Made by a program: the position numbers and the translations under genes. Below the pieces are notes generated by a model. It made no database searches. It was given only the letters and a program-made list of their open reading frames with translations, and had not been told where the DNA came from. Positions 46,831-57,290 of a stretch of 64,000 nucleotides of DNA are shown here, piece by piece. The stretch's first letter is position 1; every line of letters begins with the position of its first letter. The stretch spans positions 17,915,735 through 17,979,734 of the forward strand of contig NC_071396.1 of NCBI RefSeq assembly GCF_022682495.2. Reading direction: 5' to 3'. This DNA is from Desmodus rotundus. Lineage: Eukaryota > Chordata > Mammalia > Chiroptera > Phyllostomidae.

Positions 46831-48174
46831 GGGAAGGACATGGCCCTGAAGATGTCCGGCAGGGACATTCGCCATCCGGTGTCAGGCGTGCACCTAGGAC
46901 ACAACAGCACTCTTAGAAACACACCCGGCCTGGCACCCTGTCTCACCCACAGGAAGATAAAGGAAAGGAAAACTGGAGGGAGAACGTAGTAGAAAGCTGT
47001 GAGACGATTATACTTTTCCAGCGTTTACAAACACATGAAAACAGTGTGAGAGCCTGTGATACGACACTTTATAAGATAAGACACCTCTAGAAACCAATCC
47101 TTCTGGCCGCACCCATGTGACTTTAAGTCTAGCATCCAGCACCCAAGGTGCCGCGCCCTCACCAGGCTGCAGTCTGGTGGTTCGGGCCGGTAAAAGTTCT
47201 CAGAAACTCATTACCTGTGTTTTACTGGGGATCCTTCACTATCGCTGATACTCGGAGTACCACACCTTTTATTTCCTTACTCACCTAAGAAAGGACAATA
47301 CCTTCCATAAAGAAATGGTCTTCTGAGCCAGTCTCCTTTCTTTGCAAATCTAAAGGGAATAAAATTCAAATAAAATATTTATAATAGTTTTTAAGACTAC
47401 GTGTCCGTTGGATGTTTGTGAAGATATCTGAGCCAATGCGGAAGCATATGGAATTATACATGTGTAGTGACAAAGTAAAAATTCAAGTAGTAGAATATGA
47501 AGCATAAACTTAACTGCAAAAGTGGCGTTATCACTGAATTTTCACATTTCAAAATGTGTGGGGTAGCTCTACTTCTCTAAGAAAATGCTCTTGCTCTTTT
47601 AAAGAACAAATGTTTGGCATTAAGCTAGCTACTTTTATTAATATCGAAATCAACCAGCAAGTGTGGCTCTAACCAGAGGCTAGACTTCTGCTGTGTCATC
47701 TCCCGAAGGCCCGTCTTTGGGAAGTGCCACAGTGGATTCCCACAAAGGCTCCAAGTGTCAGTCTGATGAGCCTCTAGAGATGGCTCATCAGAGGCATCTA
47801 GAGACAGCCTGAATGGTCTAGATGATGTGGCAGATGTCACAGAAAATAACTTTGGAGTAGGGTGACAAATTGATGATCCCTGCCAGATCAGAGCAGAGAT
47901 CTCTATCAGTTTCAAAGGATTTGCTGAGGTTCCCAGAGCTCTAATCATGGCAATAGATATAATCAATGCATATCTTATTTGACAAAATTACAGCTTCTTG
48001 AAAAGTTCAAAGCATTTTCTGTTTGAGAAATCTTATTTCAGAGGGAAACTTATAAGGGAAAGTTGAAGAGGCCCTTCTCAGGACATCACCACTGGGGTAT
48101 TTGACACGGTCAGCAATAGCAGCAGAACTTTAGGGACTGGGTAGAAATGGGACTTGGCCCAAACTATGACTTTT
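46831..48174. other. Unassigned intergenic sequence
   Basis: No gene is supported. The frame at 47625-47966 (minus, 113 codons) has no recognisable domain. AT-rich patches alternate with unique-looking sequence. Confidence 0.4.
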
Positions 48175-48500
48175 CCCATCAGTGGCTGTGAGAACGAGGA
48201 CATCACTCATTTTCTCCAAGTTTAATTCTGTCATCTGTTCAATGGGCTCAGGGCTGCCCACTTCCCAAGGCTGCCCCACGTTGAAGCGCGAGGCCTGGGA
48301 AGTGTCTACGTAGCGTGTGGCAGGCAGGGCAGATCTGGATTACGCTGACTTCAGTTAATGCACAGGCGTCCCTTAGCGTCACACTCCTGATAGCATGAAG
48401 GTGGCTCAGTGACTTCAGAGACATCATCGGATCACTGCCGTTTCTAGAACAGTGTCCGGCATACGGTGAGTGCTCAGGAAATGTTTGTTTATTGCAGAAC
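48175..48500 (+). repeat. MIR/L2-like fragments (tentative)
   Basis: About 48175-48250 ('ctccaagtttaattctgtca', 'tctgttcaatgggctcaggg') recalls the MIR core. About 48440-48500 ('ctagaacagtgtccggcata', 'cggtgagtgctcaggaaatg') recalls the shared MIR/L2 tail motif. Both are weak matches in sense orientation. Confidence 0.4.
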
Positions 48501-48609
48501 TGATTTCAAATGAAAAGCAGGTGCTCTTAAGCCTATGCTTTTCCTACCCTAATATGTCTTCTCTTCTATTAAGTATAGAAGGGGCCACCACTGGTCCCAT
48601 GAACATTTA

Positions 48610-49700
48610 AAAAGTAATAAAGGAGTGTTATGAACAAGTCTATACTCACAAGATTGGAAGCTTTGATAAAAGGGATCAACTTCTTGAAAGATACAATCTA
48701 ATAAAACGCACACAAGGAGAAAGAGATAATGTAAATTTGACCTATCGTTGTTAAAAAAAAATTGAATTGATAATTAAAAAGCTGCCAAAATGGAAAGCAT
48801 CAGGCCCAGATAGTTTCCCTGGTGACTTATACCAAATATTTTAGGAAACAAGAACAATTCTCTATAATCTTTCAGGAAACAAAAGCAGAAGGAACACTTC
48901 TTCGTATTTATTCTATGAGACCAGCATCACCCTAATATCGACACCAGGTAAGGACGTTGCAAGAAAGGAAAAAAACGAATTAGTATCTCTCATGAACATA
49001 AACACAAAACCCCTCAACAAAATATTAGCACAATGAGCCCAACAATGTATAAAATAGTTATACACTGTGACCAATGGTAGTTATTCTGGTATATAAGGCT
49101 GGTTCAACATTCAAATATCAATTAATCAATTATATCAACAGGCTAAACAAGAAAATTTATGTTATCATGATAATAAAAAGAGAAAAAGCATTTAGCAAAA
49201 CCCAGCACTGATCTATGCTAAAAACTCTCAGAGAACTAGGAGTAGAGGTGAACTTCCTCAACTTGATAAAGCACACCTACAAAAACCTGCAGCTGACATC
49301 ACACCTACAGAGAGAAACTAGATGTTTTCCCCTGAGATCAGGAACAAGGCCTGGAGTCCCCTTCTCACTACTTCTATTCAAATTGTACTGCAAGACCCAG
49401 CTAATGGAGTAAGCAAATAAATAAAGCATGTGCAGATGAGGAAGAAATAACACTGTCTTTGTTTTCAGATGATACAACAAAAAAAATTCCTGTAACTAGT
49501 AAGTGACTATAACAAGGTTGCACAATACATTAAAATACAAAAATCACCTTCTGTGTACTAGCAATGAAATATTGGTTTCAAAATTACAAATAAAAATGCC
49601 ATTTACATCAGCACCAAAGAAATGAAATATTTAGGCATAAGTATAGCAAAATATAATTTGCTATGTAAGACCTATGTAAAGATCAGAAAACTTAAATAGG
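48610..49700 (+). pseudogene. L1 ORF2 reverse-transcriptase fragment (copy A)
   Basis: Diverged L1 ORF2 in sense orientation. It reads through the RT fingers and palm in order: 'aagcatcaggcccagatagt', 'aggctggttcaacattcaaa', the frame 49215-49412 with 'FPLRSGTRPGVPFSLLLFKL' (the conserved RT segment before the catalytic site), then 'tttcagatgatac' at about 49463, giving F-S-D-D where active L1 has F-A-D-D. It ends near 'atgaaatatttaggcataag'. Multiple stops make it inactive. It overlaps in L1 coordinates with the next copy (50560), so they are separate insertions. Confidence 0.8.
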
Positions 49701-50009
49701 GGAGGGACCTTTGAAGAACTTTCCCGAATTTTTAGGGGGTGTTACTTTTGCTTGTTTTCCTCGCTATCCACTTTCTAGAGCCGCATTCATGCCAGAGTCT
49801 GTATCTTTAAGACATCACTATCTGTTAATAGGGACATTGTGATTATCTTCTCAGGACAGATCCATGAACACTGATAAGACAGCTTCACATTTCTTATGGG
49901 AAATCCTAGATTATCCACGTGTAAAAGATTCTTCTTAGGTGATATCATTGTTCCCTCTGGGGAGCGCCCTCACTCAGCCGTCAGTCAGATTCATGCTGCC
50001 TCAATCTCC
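49701..50009. other. Unassigned intergenic sequence
   Basis: About 300 bases without a recognisable feature. Confidence 0.4.
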
Positions 50010-50165
50010 ACGCCGAGGAACCTGAGACAAATCAGTTGACCTCTCTGAGCTTGGCTGCCTTTATTCAGTGGGGATATTACTCACTTCACTGATTTATACT
50101 GAGACTTAAATAATAAGATAATCAGTCTAAAGCTCTTAGCTTAGTACCTTGCATGCATATCATAA
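50010..50165 (+). repeat. MIR SINE
   Basis: 'gagacaaatcagttgacctc', 'tctgagcttggctgccttta', 'ttcagtggggatattactca', then 'taaagctcttagcttagtac' follow the MIR core and tail in sense orientation. Confidence 0.65.
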
Positions 50166-50204
50166 ACATCAGCTGTTCTTCAGTTGTTTTTCTACCTAGT
50201 CTTC

Positions 50205-50540
50205 AAAGCAAAAAAAGGCGAAAGGGAAAGGGAAAAGAAAGACAGATTGTCATTCATTTATCCCAGTCTGCCGTCACATGGAAATCTCTGGTGGACTGCC
50301 CTTCCGCAGCTGGACTGACATCCACGCATGCCACCGAAGGCCCACAGCCGAGCTGAAGCAAGAAAAACAAACACTGAAGATGAAAGTAAACAGCTGTTGG
50401 ACAAAGTGCATGGACTGTGTCAAAATTACATTTCATTGGCTCTTGCCAGGGCAGTTAAACCAAAAGGAGAAGGAGAAGAGGAAGAGGAAGAACAACAAGA
50501 AGGAGAAGGACCATCCAAACTGGAAAGTAAGAAGTAAATG
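50205..50540 (+). other. Unrecognised open region with an acidic C-terminal stretch
   Basis: Three plus frames overlap here. The frame 50328-50537 (69 codons) reads 'EDESKQLLDKVHGLCQNYIS' and ends in a Glu-rich run followed by 'PSKLESKK' and a stop. A different frame (50153-50356) could lead into it after a shift. This could be a fragment of a processed pseudogene or a chance frame over a purine-rich tract (GAA/GGA, about 50460-50520). I do not recognise the protein and see no poly(A) tail or TSD. Confidence 0.2.
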
Positions 50541-50559
50541 ACAGATGACAATCTTGAAC

Positions 50560-50794
50560 ACAGATAATTCTAAAGAATTCACTTTAAAAAAACTATTAGA
50601 ACTAATAAGCAAGTTCAGTAAGAATGCAGAACATGAGAATAGCATACACAAATCAATTTTATTTATATATCACAGCATTCAAAGACCAAAAATGAAATTA
50701 AGAAAAATTCCATTTACAACAGTATTCAAACGTATAAAGTACTTAGAAAGAAATATAATGTACCTTATACTACAAGGTACAAAACATCAGTGAT
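50560..50794 (+). pseudogene. L1 ORF2 fragment (copy B), part before the VES insertion
   Basis: L1 ORF2 in sense orientation: 'ctattagaactaataagcaa', 'caaatcaattttatttatat', 'ggaaattaagaaaaattcca'-like sequence and 'ataaagtacttagaaagaaa'. It corresponds to the RT region just after the FADD motif. The open stretch 50545-50793 (82 codons) lies in it. It is interrupted by VES and continues at 51209. Confidence 0.75.
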
Positions 50795-50814
50795 AGAATT
50801 TAAAGTAGACCTAA

Positions 50815-51188
50815 GGCCTGGCCAGGTAGCTCAGTTGGTTAGAACATCGTCCCAATACACCAAGGTTTCAGGTTCGATCCCCAGTAAGGCACATAAGCAT
50901 AAATAAGTGGACCCCTGGCTGGGTGACTCAGTTGTTTAGAGCATTGTCCTATTCACCAAAAGGTTAAGGGTTCAGTTCCCTGTCAGGCATGTATGGGAGG
51001 CAATCAATTAATGTTTCTCTCTCATCTTGATGTCTCTCTGTCTCTCTCTGTCTCTCTCTCTCTCTGTCTCTCTCTCTCTCTCTCAAATCAATAAACATAT
51101 TCTCTGTAAGGATTAAAAAAATAAGTGTAACAACAAATCAATGTCTCTCTCTCTCTCTCAAATTAATAATTTTTTTTAATTTAAAGAA
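50815..51188 (+). mobile_element. VES SINE (outer) inserted in L1, itself interrupted
   Basis: The head 'ggcctggccaggtagctcag' with A box and B box (GGTTCGATCCC, about 50871-50881) starts at 50815. The tail resumes after the inner SINE at 51128 ('taacaacaaatcaatgtctc', CT-rich run, T/A-rich end). An imperfect 20-bp duplication flanks it: 50795-50814 and 51189-51208 differ at two positions ('agaatttaaagtagacctaa', 'agaatgtaaagttgacctaa'). The target is the L1 ORF2 copy B. Confidence 0.88.
50910..51118 (+). mobile_element. VES SINE (inner), nested in the outer VES
   Basis: A second VES starts at 50910 ('gacccctggctgggtgactc'), with A and B box remnants, then a long CT/GT run (about 51035-51085) and 'aataaacatattctctgtaa' with an A-rich tail. 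The 9-bp duplication AAATAAGTG lies at 50901-50909 and 51119-51127. It therefore inserted into the outer copy, giving three levels with the L1. Confidence 0.88.
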
Positions 51189-51208
51189 AGAATGTAAAGT
51201 TGACCTAA

Positions 51209-52175
51209 ATAAGAGAAATTCCATATTCATTGAATGGAAGATTTAATATTTTAAAATACTCTCCAAACTGACCTACAGATCTGATACAATCCCTGTCCAA
51301 ATTTCAGCTTACTTTTTTGCAAAAATTGACAGTGATCCTAAAGTCATGTTGATACACGAAGAACTTCAGTATCCAAAATAATCTTGAAAAAGAAGAAAGT
51401 GTGAAGACTCACATTTCCTGATCTCAAACCTTTCTAGAAGACCACGTGGTACTGCCGCGAGGGTCGATATGTAGATCTATGGGATAGAATAGAGACCAAG
51501 TTACTGCCCATGGCTACCAACCCACTTTAATGGGGAAAACCACAGCTTTGCAACAAATGATGCTGGGAATTCATGTGCTAAAGAATGAAGCTGGACTCCT
51601 ACTGTGCACAAAAATTACCTCAAAATGTGTATATTTCCATGAAAAAGAACTATAAAATCCTTAGAAAAGAGTGTAGGCATAAGTCTTCTTGACCATAGAT
51701 TAAACACTGATTTCCTAGATATGACACCAAAAGCACAAGTGACAAAAAAAGATAAATTGGACAGTGTCAAAAAGAATAATTTTTTTTTGCCTCAAATGCT
51801 ACCACCATGAAAACAGTGAAAATGCAACTGACAGGATGAGATATTTTCAAATCTTACATCGGATAAGGGACTTGTATCCACACTGTATTTTTTTAAAAAT
51901 CACACAAATGTGCAACTCAATCATAAAAAGACCCAATTTTAAAATGGGCAAAGGACTTGAATGGATATTTCTCTAAAGAAGACACACAAATGGCCAATAA
52001 GCACATGAAAAGATGCTCAACATCTTTAGCCATTAAGGAAATGCCAATAGAAACTATATTGAGATAACACTTCACACCCACAAGGAGAGCAAAAATAAAA
52101 AGACAGACATCGGTGATGTTGGGGAGAGGAACTGGAACCCTCACACGCACTGTGGGGTAGCAGAATTGGACGATT
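51209..52175 (+). pseudogene. L1 ORF2 fragment (copy B), part after the VES insertion
   Basis: Continues ORF2 in sense orientation: 'agatctgatacaatccctgt', 'ggtactgccgcgagggtcga', 'gatgctgggaattcatgtgc', 'catgaaaaagaactataaaa', 'aaatgggcaaaggacttgaa', 'acatgaaaagatgctcaaca', 'ttggggagaggaactggaac'. It stops before the 3' UTR. There is a (T)9 run at about 51780. Frames are broken throughout. Confidence 0.82.
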
Positions 52176-52829
52176 ACTCGAAGCACCGAATTATCCCCCG
52201 GTCACACAATTCAGCTTTATAGTGGCTACTCTGAAGCAGATGACCCAAGACCCCATCCTTGAGAATATGTCTCAAATCAAAGGAATGATTGTGAATTCTG
52301 CCACTGAAATGTCACAGGACACTTTTACACACATGAGCAAATCACACCTAACAAATTCCAAGTTCTGCACAGGCGAACCCTCATTAGATCCTTATCGATA
52401 TTACCACTGGCGTTAGTTCCGTGTGTTGGTGGTGTTTCGCCTGTTCGGCACATTGAAATATTTTGTGTCCTCTTAGGGAATCAATATGTATTTATGCTTG
52501 GGGAACAAGACTTGATGTTGCATTTTGGCATTTTAATTAATCATAGGTTTAGAATAGTATTGTCTTTGTCCAGCACTCAGCTCTCCGACACTGAAGTTGA
52601 ACCCTCGGACAGGAAAGCAACCTTAGTGAGTCCACCGAAGGAGGTCCATACATGGATCCATACTAACCGGCCACACCACCCCACCCCAGTCCGGCTCCCG
52701 ACATATTCACAGGACTCCATTCTGGGTAGTTCCCTCTGCCTGTTACCTCCTCCCCTCCCCTCCCCTCCCCCTCCTTTCAGTCCTCTTCCTACTCTAGTCA
52801 AAGTCCTACCCTGATGCTTCAGAGGCCAC
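52176..52829. other. Unassigned sequence with a (CCCCT)n-like run
   Basis: No gene is supported. A short (CCCCT)n run at about 52743-52770 gives Pro-rich and Gly-rich frames on opposite strands. Confidence 0.45.
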
Positions 52830-52985
52830 CCCATTTAATCCTCCCAATTTCCCATGTAACAAAGGTTTCATTAATCCCAGTTTTACAGAGGAAAACAAGG
52901 GTAGAAATGCCAGGAAGATACAAGTCAGAACAGGTAGAACTGGGATTCAAACCCAAGCAGACGGGCTGCAGAACCAGCCTGTCCC
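52830..52985 (-). repeat. MIR SINE
   Basis: 'ccatttaatcctcccaattt', 'taatcccagttttacagagg', 'aaaacaagggtagaaatgcc', 'actgggattcaaacccaagc', 'agacgggctgc' follow the reversed MIR from tail to core. Confidence 0.7.
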
Positions 52986-53439
52986 CGAGCCCGAGGGCCA
53001 GAATCCTGCCTGTGTTAAGGTCGTGCTCTTCTCATGTGACTGGGAATCTGGGAGCGGGGGTGGGGGTGGGGTGGATGAAGCCTCACCTCGTTAGTCCTTG
53101 TACCTGGACAGCCCTTGGCACAGTGGCTGGGACACAGCAATGCTCAACTCCCATGTGTGGGATTAAACGATAATAGTGCCCTTGTGGGAAATTACAACCA
53201 GCTTTAGGATAGTGCTTCATATTTGTCCAGAAATGTCTCGTGGCAAAAAGACTAGGCTGCAACAATGTGCTAGTCACCTGCGCCTGATTATCTGGGATCT
53301 GCCATCTTTAATATCACTCACTCCTCTCCCTCACACACCTGTGGCAAGAGGCTAGCGCTTTGCCTGATCATCGGACGCCAAGATAATGTGACCATTGTGG
53401 TAATCAGTATCAGTATCATTGTTAGAAATATCTGCATTT
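52986..53439. other. Unassigned intergenic sequence
   Basis: No gene or named repeat is supported. A short G-rich run lies at about 53050-53075. Confidence 0.4.
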
Positions 53440-53580
53440 GAAGTGTTCTACACATGGTTTCACACATATAATAAACCTATTAAATATGTACTATTATCTG
53501 CATTTTAAAGATGTGAGAAAACAGACTCAGAGAGGCCAGGTAACCTGTCCCAAGTCACAGAGCCTGGAGCAGCCCCCAAT
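53440..53580 (-). repeat. MIR SINE
   Basis: 'tactattatctgcattttaa', 'agatgtgagaaaacagactc', 'agagaggccaggtaacctgt', 'cccaagtcacagagcctgga' are the reversed MIR core with high similarity. Confidence 0.75.
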
Positions 53581-55480
53581 CCATCCCAGCTGTCTCCCAT
53601 CGCCCACAGTCCTGCCATTGGAACCGGGTTTGGAACATGTCGGGACAGAGGCTGAGCGCATCCAAAACACCCCGTTTCTCTCTCCCTGAGATGTCCTCAG
53701 GTCTGAGGAAGATTCCCCCAGCACACCTTGGTCCCAAGGACATTCTCTATAAACAACCATTATTTATCTCTAAACACAAAATATTTTGTTTTCTTCTATC
53801 TCTAGTGTGTTCTTTCTCTTTTCTGTGGCTCTCCTTGACATGTCCACAAAATTGCTAGCAGCACAGCGATCAGATCAATTCCCCTCAAAAGAACAGACTC
53901 ACAGTTGCTTTTTATATTGTTAACCCAACGTGCAGGCCTCCTGCTGGTCCCAGGCGGGTTGTAGGTTTGGCAGTCTGCACCCGAGGCTGAACTTGCCTCT
54001 CCCATCTAAGAAGGAGTTCATTGCATGGTGAGGTCCTGTGCAGCTCTCTTGTCTCATCTTGTCTCGTGTTACCAAAACAGTAAAATGTCTATTTGCTGGT
54101 GACGAGAAATGTCCCTGGCTCATTTCAGAGTCCTCACTGGCAATTCCCCTTCCAACGCTGAGAATTGTAAGGTGTCATGTCAGGGAAAACATAACAACCT
54201 ACGGCATTGGGGTCCCACTGAGAGCCTCACCTCTTTTTTCTTTCTTTCCTCCTACTTTTCCTCCTTGTTTGCCTGCTCAGAAAGGCACTGCCTCATCCTA
54301 CCTCGACAACATCTCTTGCCAACCTTGCCCACAGCTGGAGAAAAGCAGGGAGGCCGTCTCTCAGTAACGCTGCTTTCTGCATCTCCCCACCAGAGCTGAA
54401 ACAACAGATTCCACTGATATGAAAGGAAACCACTTTTGCAAAGATCATCAGATGGATATTTTTACAAAGTAGTTCCCAGAATGAACTCTTAGAGGGGAGA
54501 TAGTCACATGCATCACATTTGCAATGTAAATCCTCTGGCCTTTCCATTAATTTCTTTAATAAATAGTCTGGCTTAATTTTTGCTGCTTAATAAATGGAAA
54601 AAGTTCTGTCCGTTCCAAGGTTTGCCTAATCAATGATAACTAATGTTTATGTAGATGTGAAAATCGTATTTGAGCAATTAATATTATAACACGGATGATT
54701 CTTAAAGGAAGGGAAAAAGAGCCCATGAGTGTGGCCGCTCCTTTGTTGTCAGTTTCTCCGTTTCTTTCAGGATTCTGCAAAGGAGCATTGTTTATGCTTT
54801 TGGCCCAGTTTCCATTTCCTTGGTAACAAAGACCCTGCACACAGAGGACTTCGACTTCGTTAAGGCTCAGGGTCTGCCGGCAGCTGGCACCATCCTTGCT
54901 GATAAGGAAGCCCAGGAAACAAGAAGTAACTGCCAGGAATTGTTTGCGGCGGATGTCTGTCCTTTTGCATCTTCAGTGTTCCACTTCACTCTCTGTTCCA
55001 AATGTTTCAGAGTCATCTCTGACTAAAGGCAATGGAACTAAATAAACAGGAGAGTGTGGGACGTGGCAGAAGCCCCGTAAGCAGAGAGAGCTGCTGCTCC
55101 GTTTATTTTCAGCCTGCAAACTAGGGTGGGTGGTCTCCTCCAGGGCTAAGCAAGCTAAGGAGGTCGTGCAGCCCCTGCTTGGGCCCAAGTCTCCTCAAGT
55201 CACAGCTCCTGCTCAGCGCCCTGCACTTCCAACTCTCCAGGTCCAGGACCACCTTCCTCCCTCCCACCAGCTGACTGCTGTTCACACCCACCGGGCCTGG
55301 TGCTGGCAGAGCTAACTAAGCAGATGCATCTGGGCCAAGGATTTAACAGGTGAGCAGTTACATTGGAAGGCAGTCTTTAACCCTGGAGCACAAAGTAGTC
55401 AGTAATGTGGGATGTCAAAGGTGGCCTCTCGTCCATGAATAATAACTGACATTTACATGGTTTTCAGAGACATACGAAAT
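53581..55480. other. Unassigned intergenic sequence
   Basis: No gene is supported. Frames stay under 110 codons and overlap on both strands. 54540-54760 is AT-rich and unique-looking. Confidence 0.4.
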
Positions 55481-56222
55481 GAGGTCTGTCCGGAAAGTAT
55501 CCAGCTGTGTACTATGAAAAATAGAGACATGTACTGAAGAAGATACAGGATACAAGAAACATTACCTAGGACAATGACACCTTAGCCCCCTGCAGAGTAG
55601 GCACCTTGGGACCTCACACAGTTCCCCCAACTGCAGCACGATGTTCCTTCTGCTCTGGCAGCGGAAGCCACTGAACGAATTTTACCACAACATGTTTCCT
55701 GCCAAGACCCTGCATCACAATCTCGGACACAGCAGTTTTTGGAACCCCCAGGGCAGCTTCTGGTTCTCACACTGTCGGTCGCTGCTCTTTGTTGATTGCA
55801 GCCCACGCACGTTCCACATCCTCAGGTGTCCTGCTTGCTGCAGGCCTTCCGGAACATGGATCACCGTCAACAGATTCTCGACCATCTCTGATGTGTTTGT
55901 GCCACGTTTTTATTTGTGCTGCACTCGTTGCATCGTCTCAAAAAGCCTTCTGAATGATCCAAATAATTTCCACAGAGGAATGTTCAAGGTTAACGCGATA
56001 TCTGATGCAGATTCGTTGCCCTACTTGCTCAGTCACTTTAAATGTGACGGCCACACAGGACCCATGCTCACCCAACAGCATCTACCGGCCCCCTGACTAG
56101 TGCAGTGAAGTGGTCCTCGTTCACTCAGCACACTGCAGTCCACCCTCCTTGGCTGCCGGTTACATCGATGTCACGCAACCCATTCTTCCTATGTGAACAC
56201 TGGCGGGACTTTTCCAGACTGC
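55481..56222 (-). mobile_element. Mariner-like DNA transposon, internally rearranged (copy 2)
   Basis: The left terminal repeat is intact: 'gaggtctgtccggaaagtat' then 'ccagctgtgtactatgaaaa'. The right end 'ctggcgggacttttccagactg' is its diverged inverted partner. Terminal sequences match copy 1 (32598-33253), including 'actgaagaagatac' near the left end and 'tttccacagaggaatgttca' at 55966-55985. The middle (about 55640-55950) is not in copy 1. Length is 0.74 kb, so the element is deleted relative to a full mariner. Confidence 0.78.
55582..55960 (-). pseudogene. Mariner transposase remnant, heavily broken
   Basis: Read on the minus strand, this region occupies the place of the transposase gene. 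The longest frame (55582-55806, 74 codons) is Cys-rich and out of frame. Neither the HDN nor the PCD catalytic motif of copy 1 is visible. I infer that a different internal part of the gene survives here, with shifts. No enzyme can be made. Confidence 0.4.
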
Positions 56223-57059
56223 GTGTGTACTCGTGCGGTATATACACACAAACATACATACGACCTCACCTCACTGCAGTGCAAACTGATGGTGACAGTA
56301 ACAGAGTAGTTGTGGCCCCATTTTAACTAAGGGCAACACCAAGGTTTTCTTGAGGAAGGTCAGTGATGCTTTCCAGGACAAATCAGGCCCAAGTCAATGA
56401 CATCAAGTGCTGTCCCCAGCAATGAAGCCACCTGTGTACTCAGTGCTTCTCGGACCTCAAGCGTTGCAGTGGCTTGGTGTGCTCATTGCCCAGGAGTCTC
56501 TGAGTCTCAGCAGCTATGCGGAGGTAGCTCCTGGTGCTGCTGGGCCTTGGGGGAGAGCTGAGTGCCCCCACCTGCAGTGTCCACGCTTCCCGGGGACCAA
56601 CACCAGAGGAGGAGCAACTTCTCTGATATTTAATTGACATCCCTCAGTTAAGTCCCCTATTCTGAACATTTATCACCAAACGTCTTAAGGAGGTGGATTC
56701 TTAAAGTTGTAAAACGTTGCATTCCAAACTTGTGCTGAATTCCTATCATTCTTTAACATTACAGTAAGAAGAACCCTGTGGAAAATACAACAGCTGCCAT
56801 CTCTCCCAGCCAGTGGAGGGGACAGCAGAGCCAGGGACAGGCCCAGAAGGAACCCCGATTCATACCCTCACGATCCCACACATGCGGGTCGAAGAGACGA
56901 GACTTCACAATCGAAGCCCCTAAACCTCCAAAGAAATGAATCTGATGGTGAAACAACTGATAGTAAATGTGTAGCCTCTCGCCACTGTGAACAGAATTAA
57001 TGGATACAAAGTAGAAAAGAATGCTGGGTGAAAAACAATTAAAATAAAAATGGCAAAAC
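56223..57059. other. Unassigned intergenic sequence
   Basis: No gene is supported. Frames of 66-109 codons on both strands lack recognisable domains. Confidence 0.4.
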
Positions 57060-57290
57060 GAGCAAGCACGAGAGGCTATCAAAAACAAGTAAGTAGATAT
57101 AAAAAGTAATTAAACATAACTACTGGAAATAAAAAAAAATAATCTTTGAAATGAAAATCTCAGTGGACGGGCTAAAAAGTATGTTAGGCACAGCCAAAGA
57201 AAGAATTGGGAGCTAGTGGATGAGAAGGTAGAACTGAAATAGTTACTGAAATTGGAGAGCAGAGAGATGGAAGATGAACAATAGATAAGG
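57060..57290 (+). mobile_element. L1 5' region/ORF1-side fragment (tentative)
   Basis: 'taactactggaaataaaaaa', 'tttgaaatgaaaatctcagt', 'ggacgggctaaaaagtatgt' and 'gccaaagaaagaattgggag' recall the 5' part of older L1 elements, where a coiled-coil-coding or upstream segment reads 'gaaatgaaaaattcactaga...'. Sense orientation. It is diverged and short. Confidence 0.45.

Noticed and set aside
51035..51085. CT/GT repeat run considered as a regulatory or CRISPR-like array
   Set aside because: It is the pyrimidine-rich simple repeat of a VES SINE. There is no repeat-spacer structure in the window.
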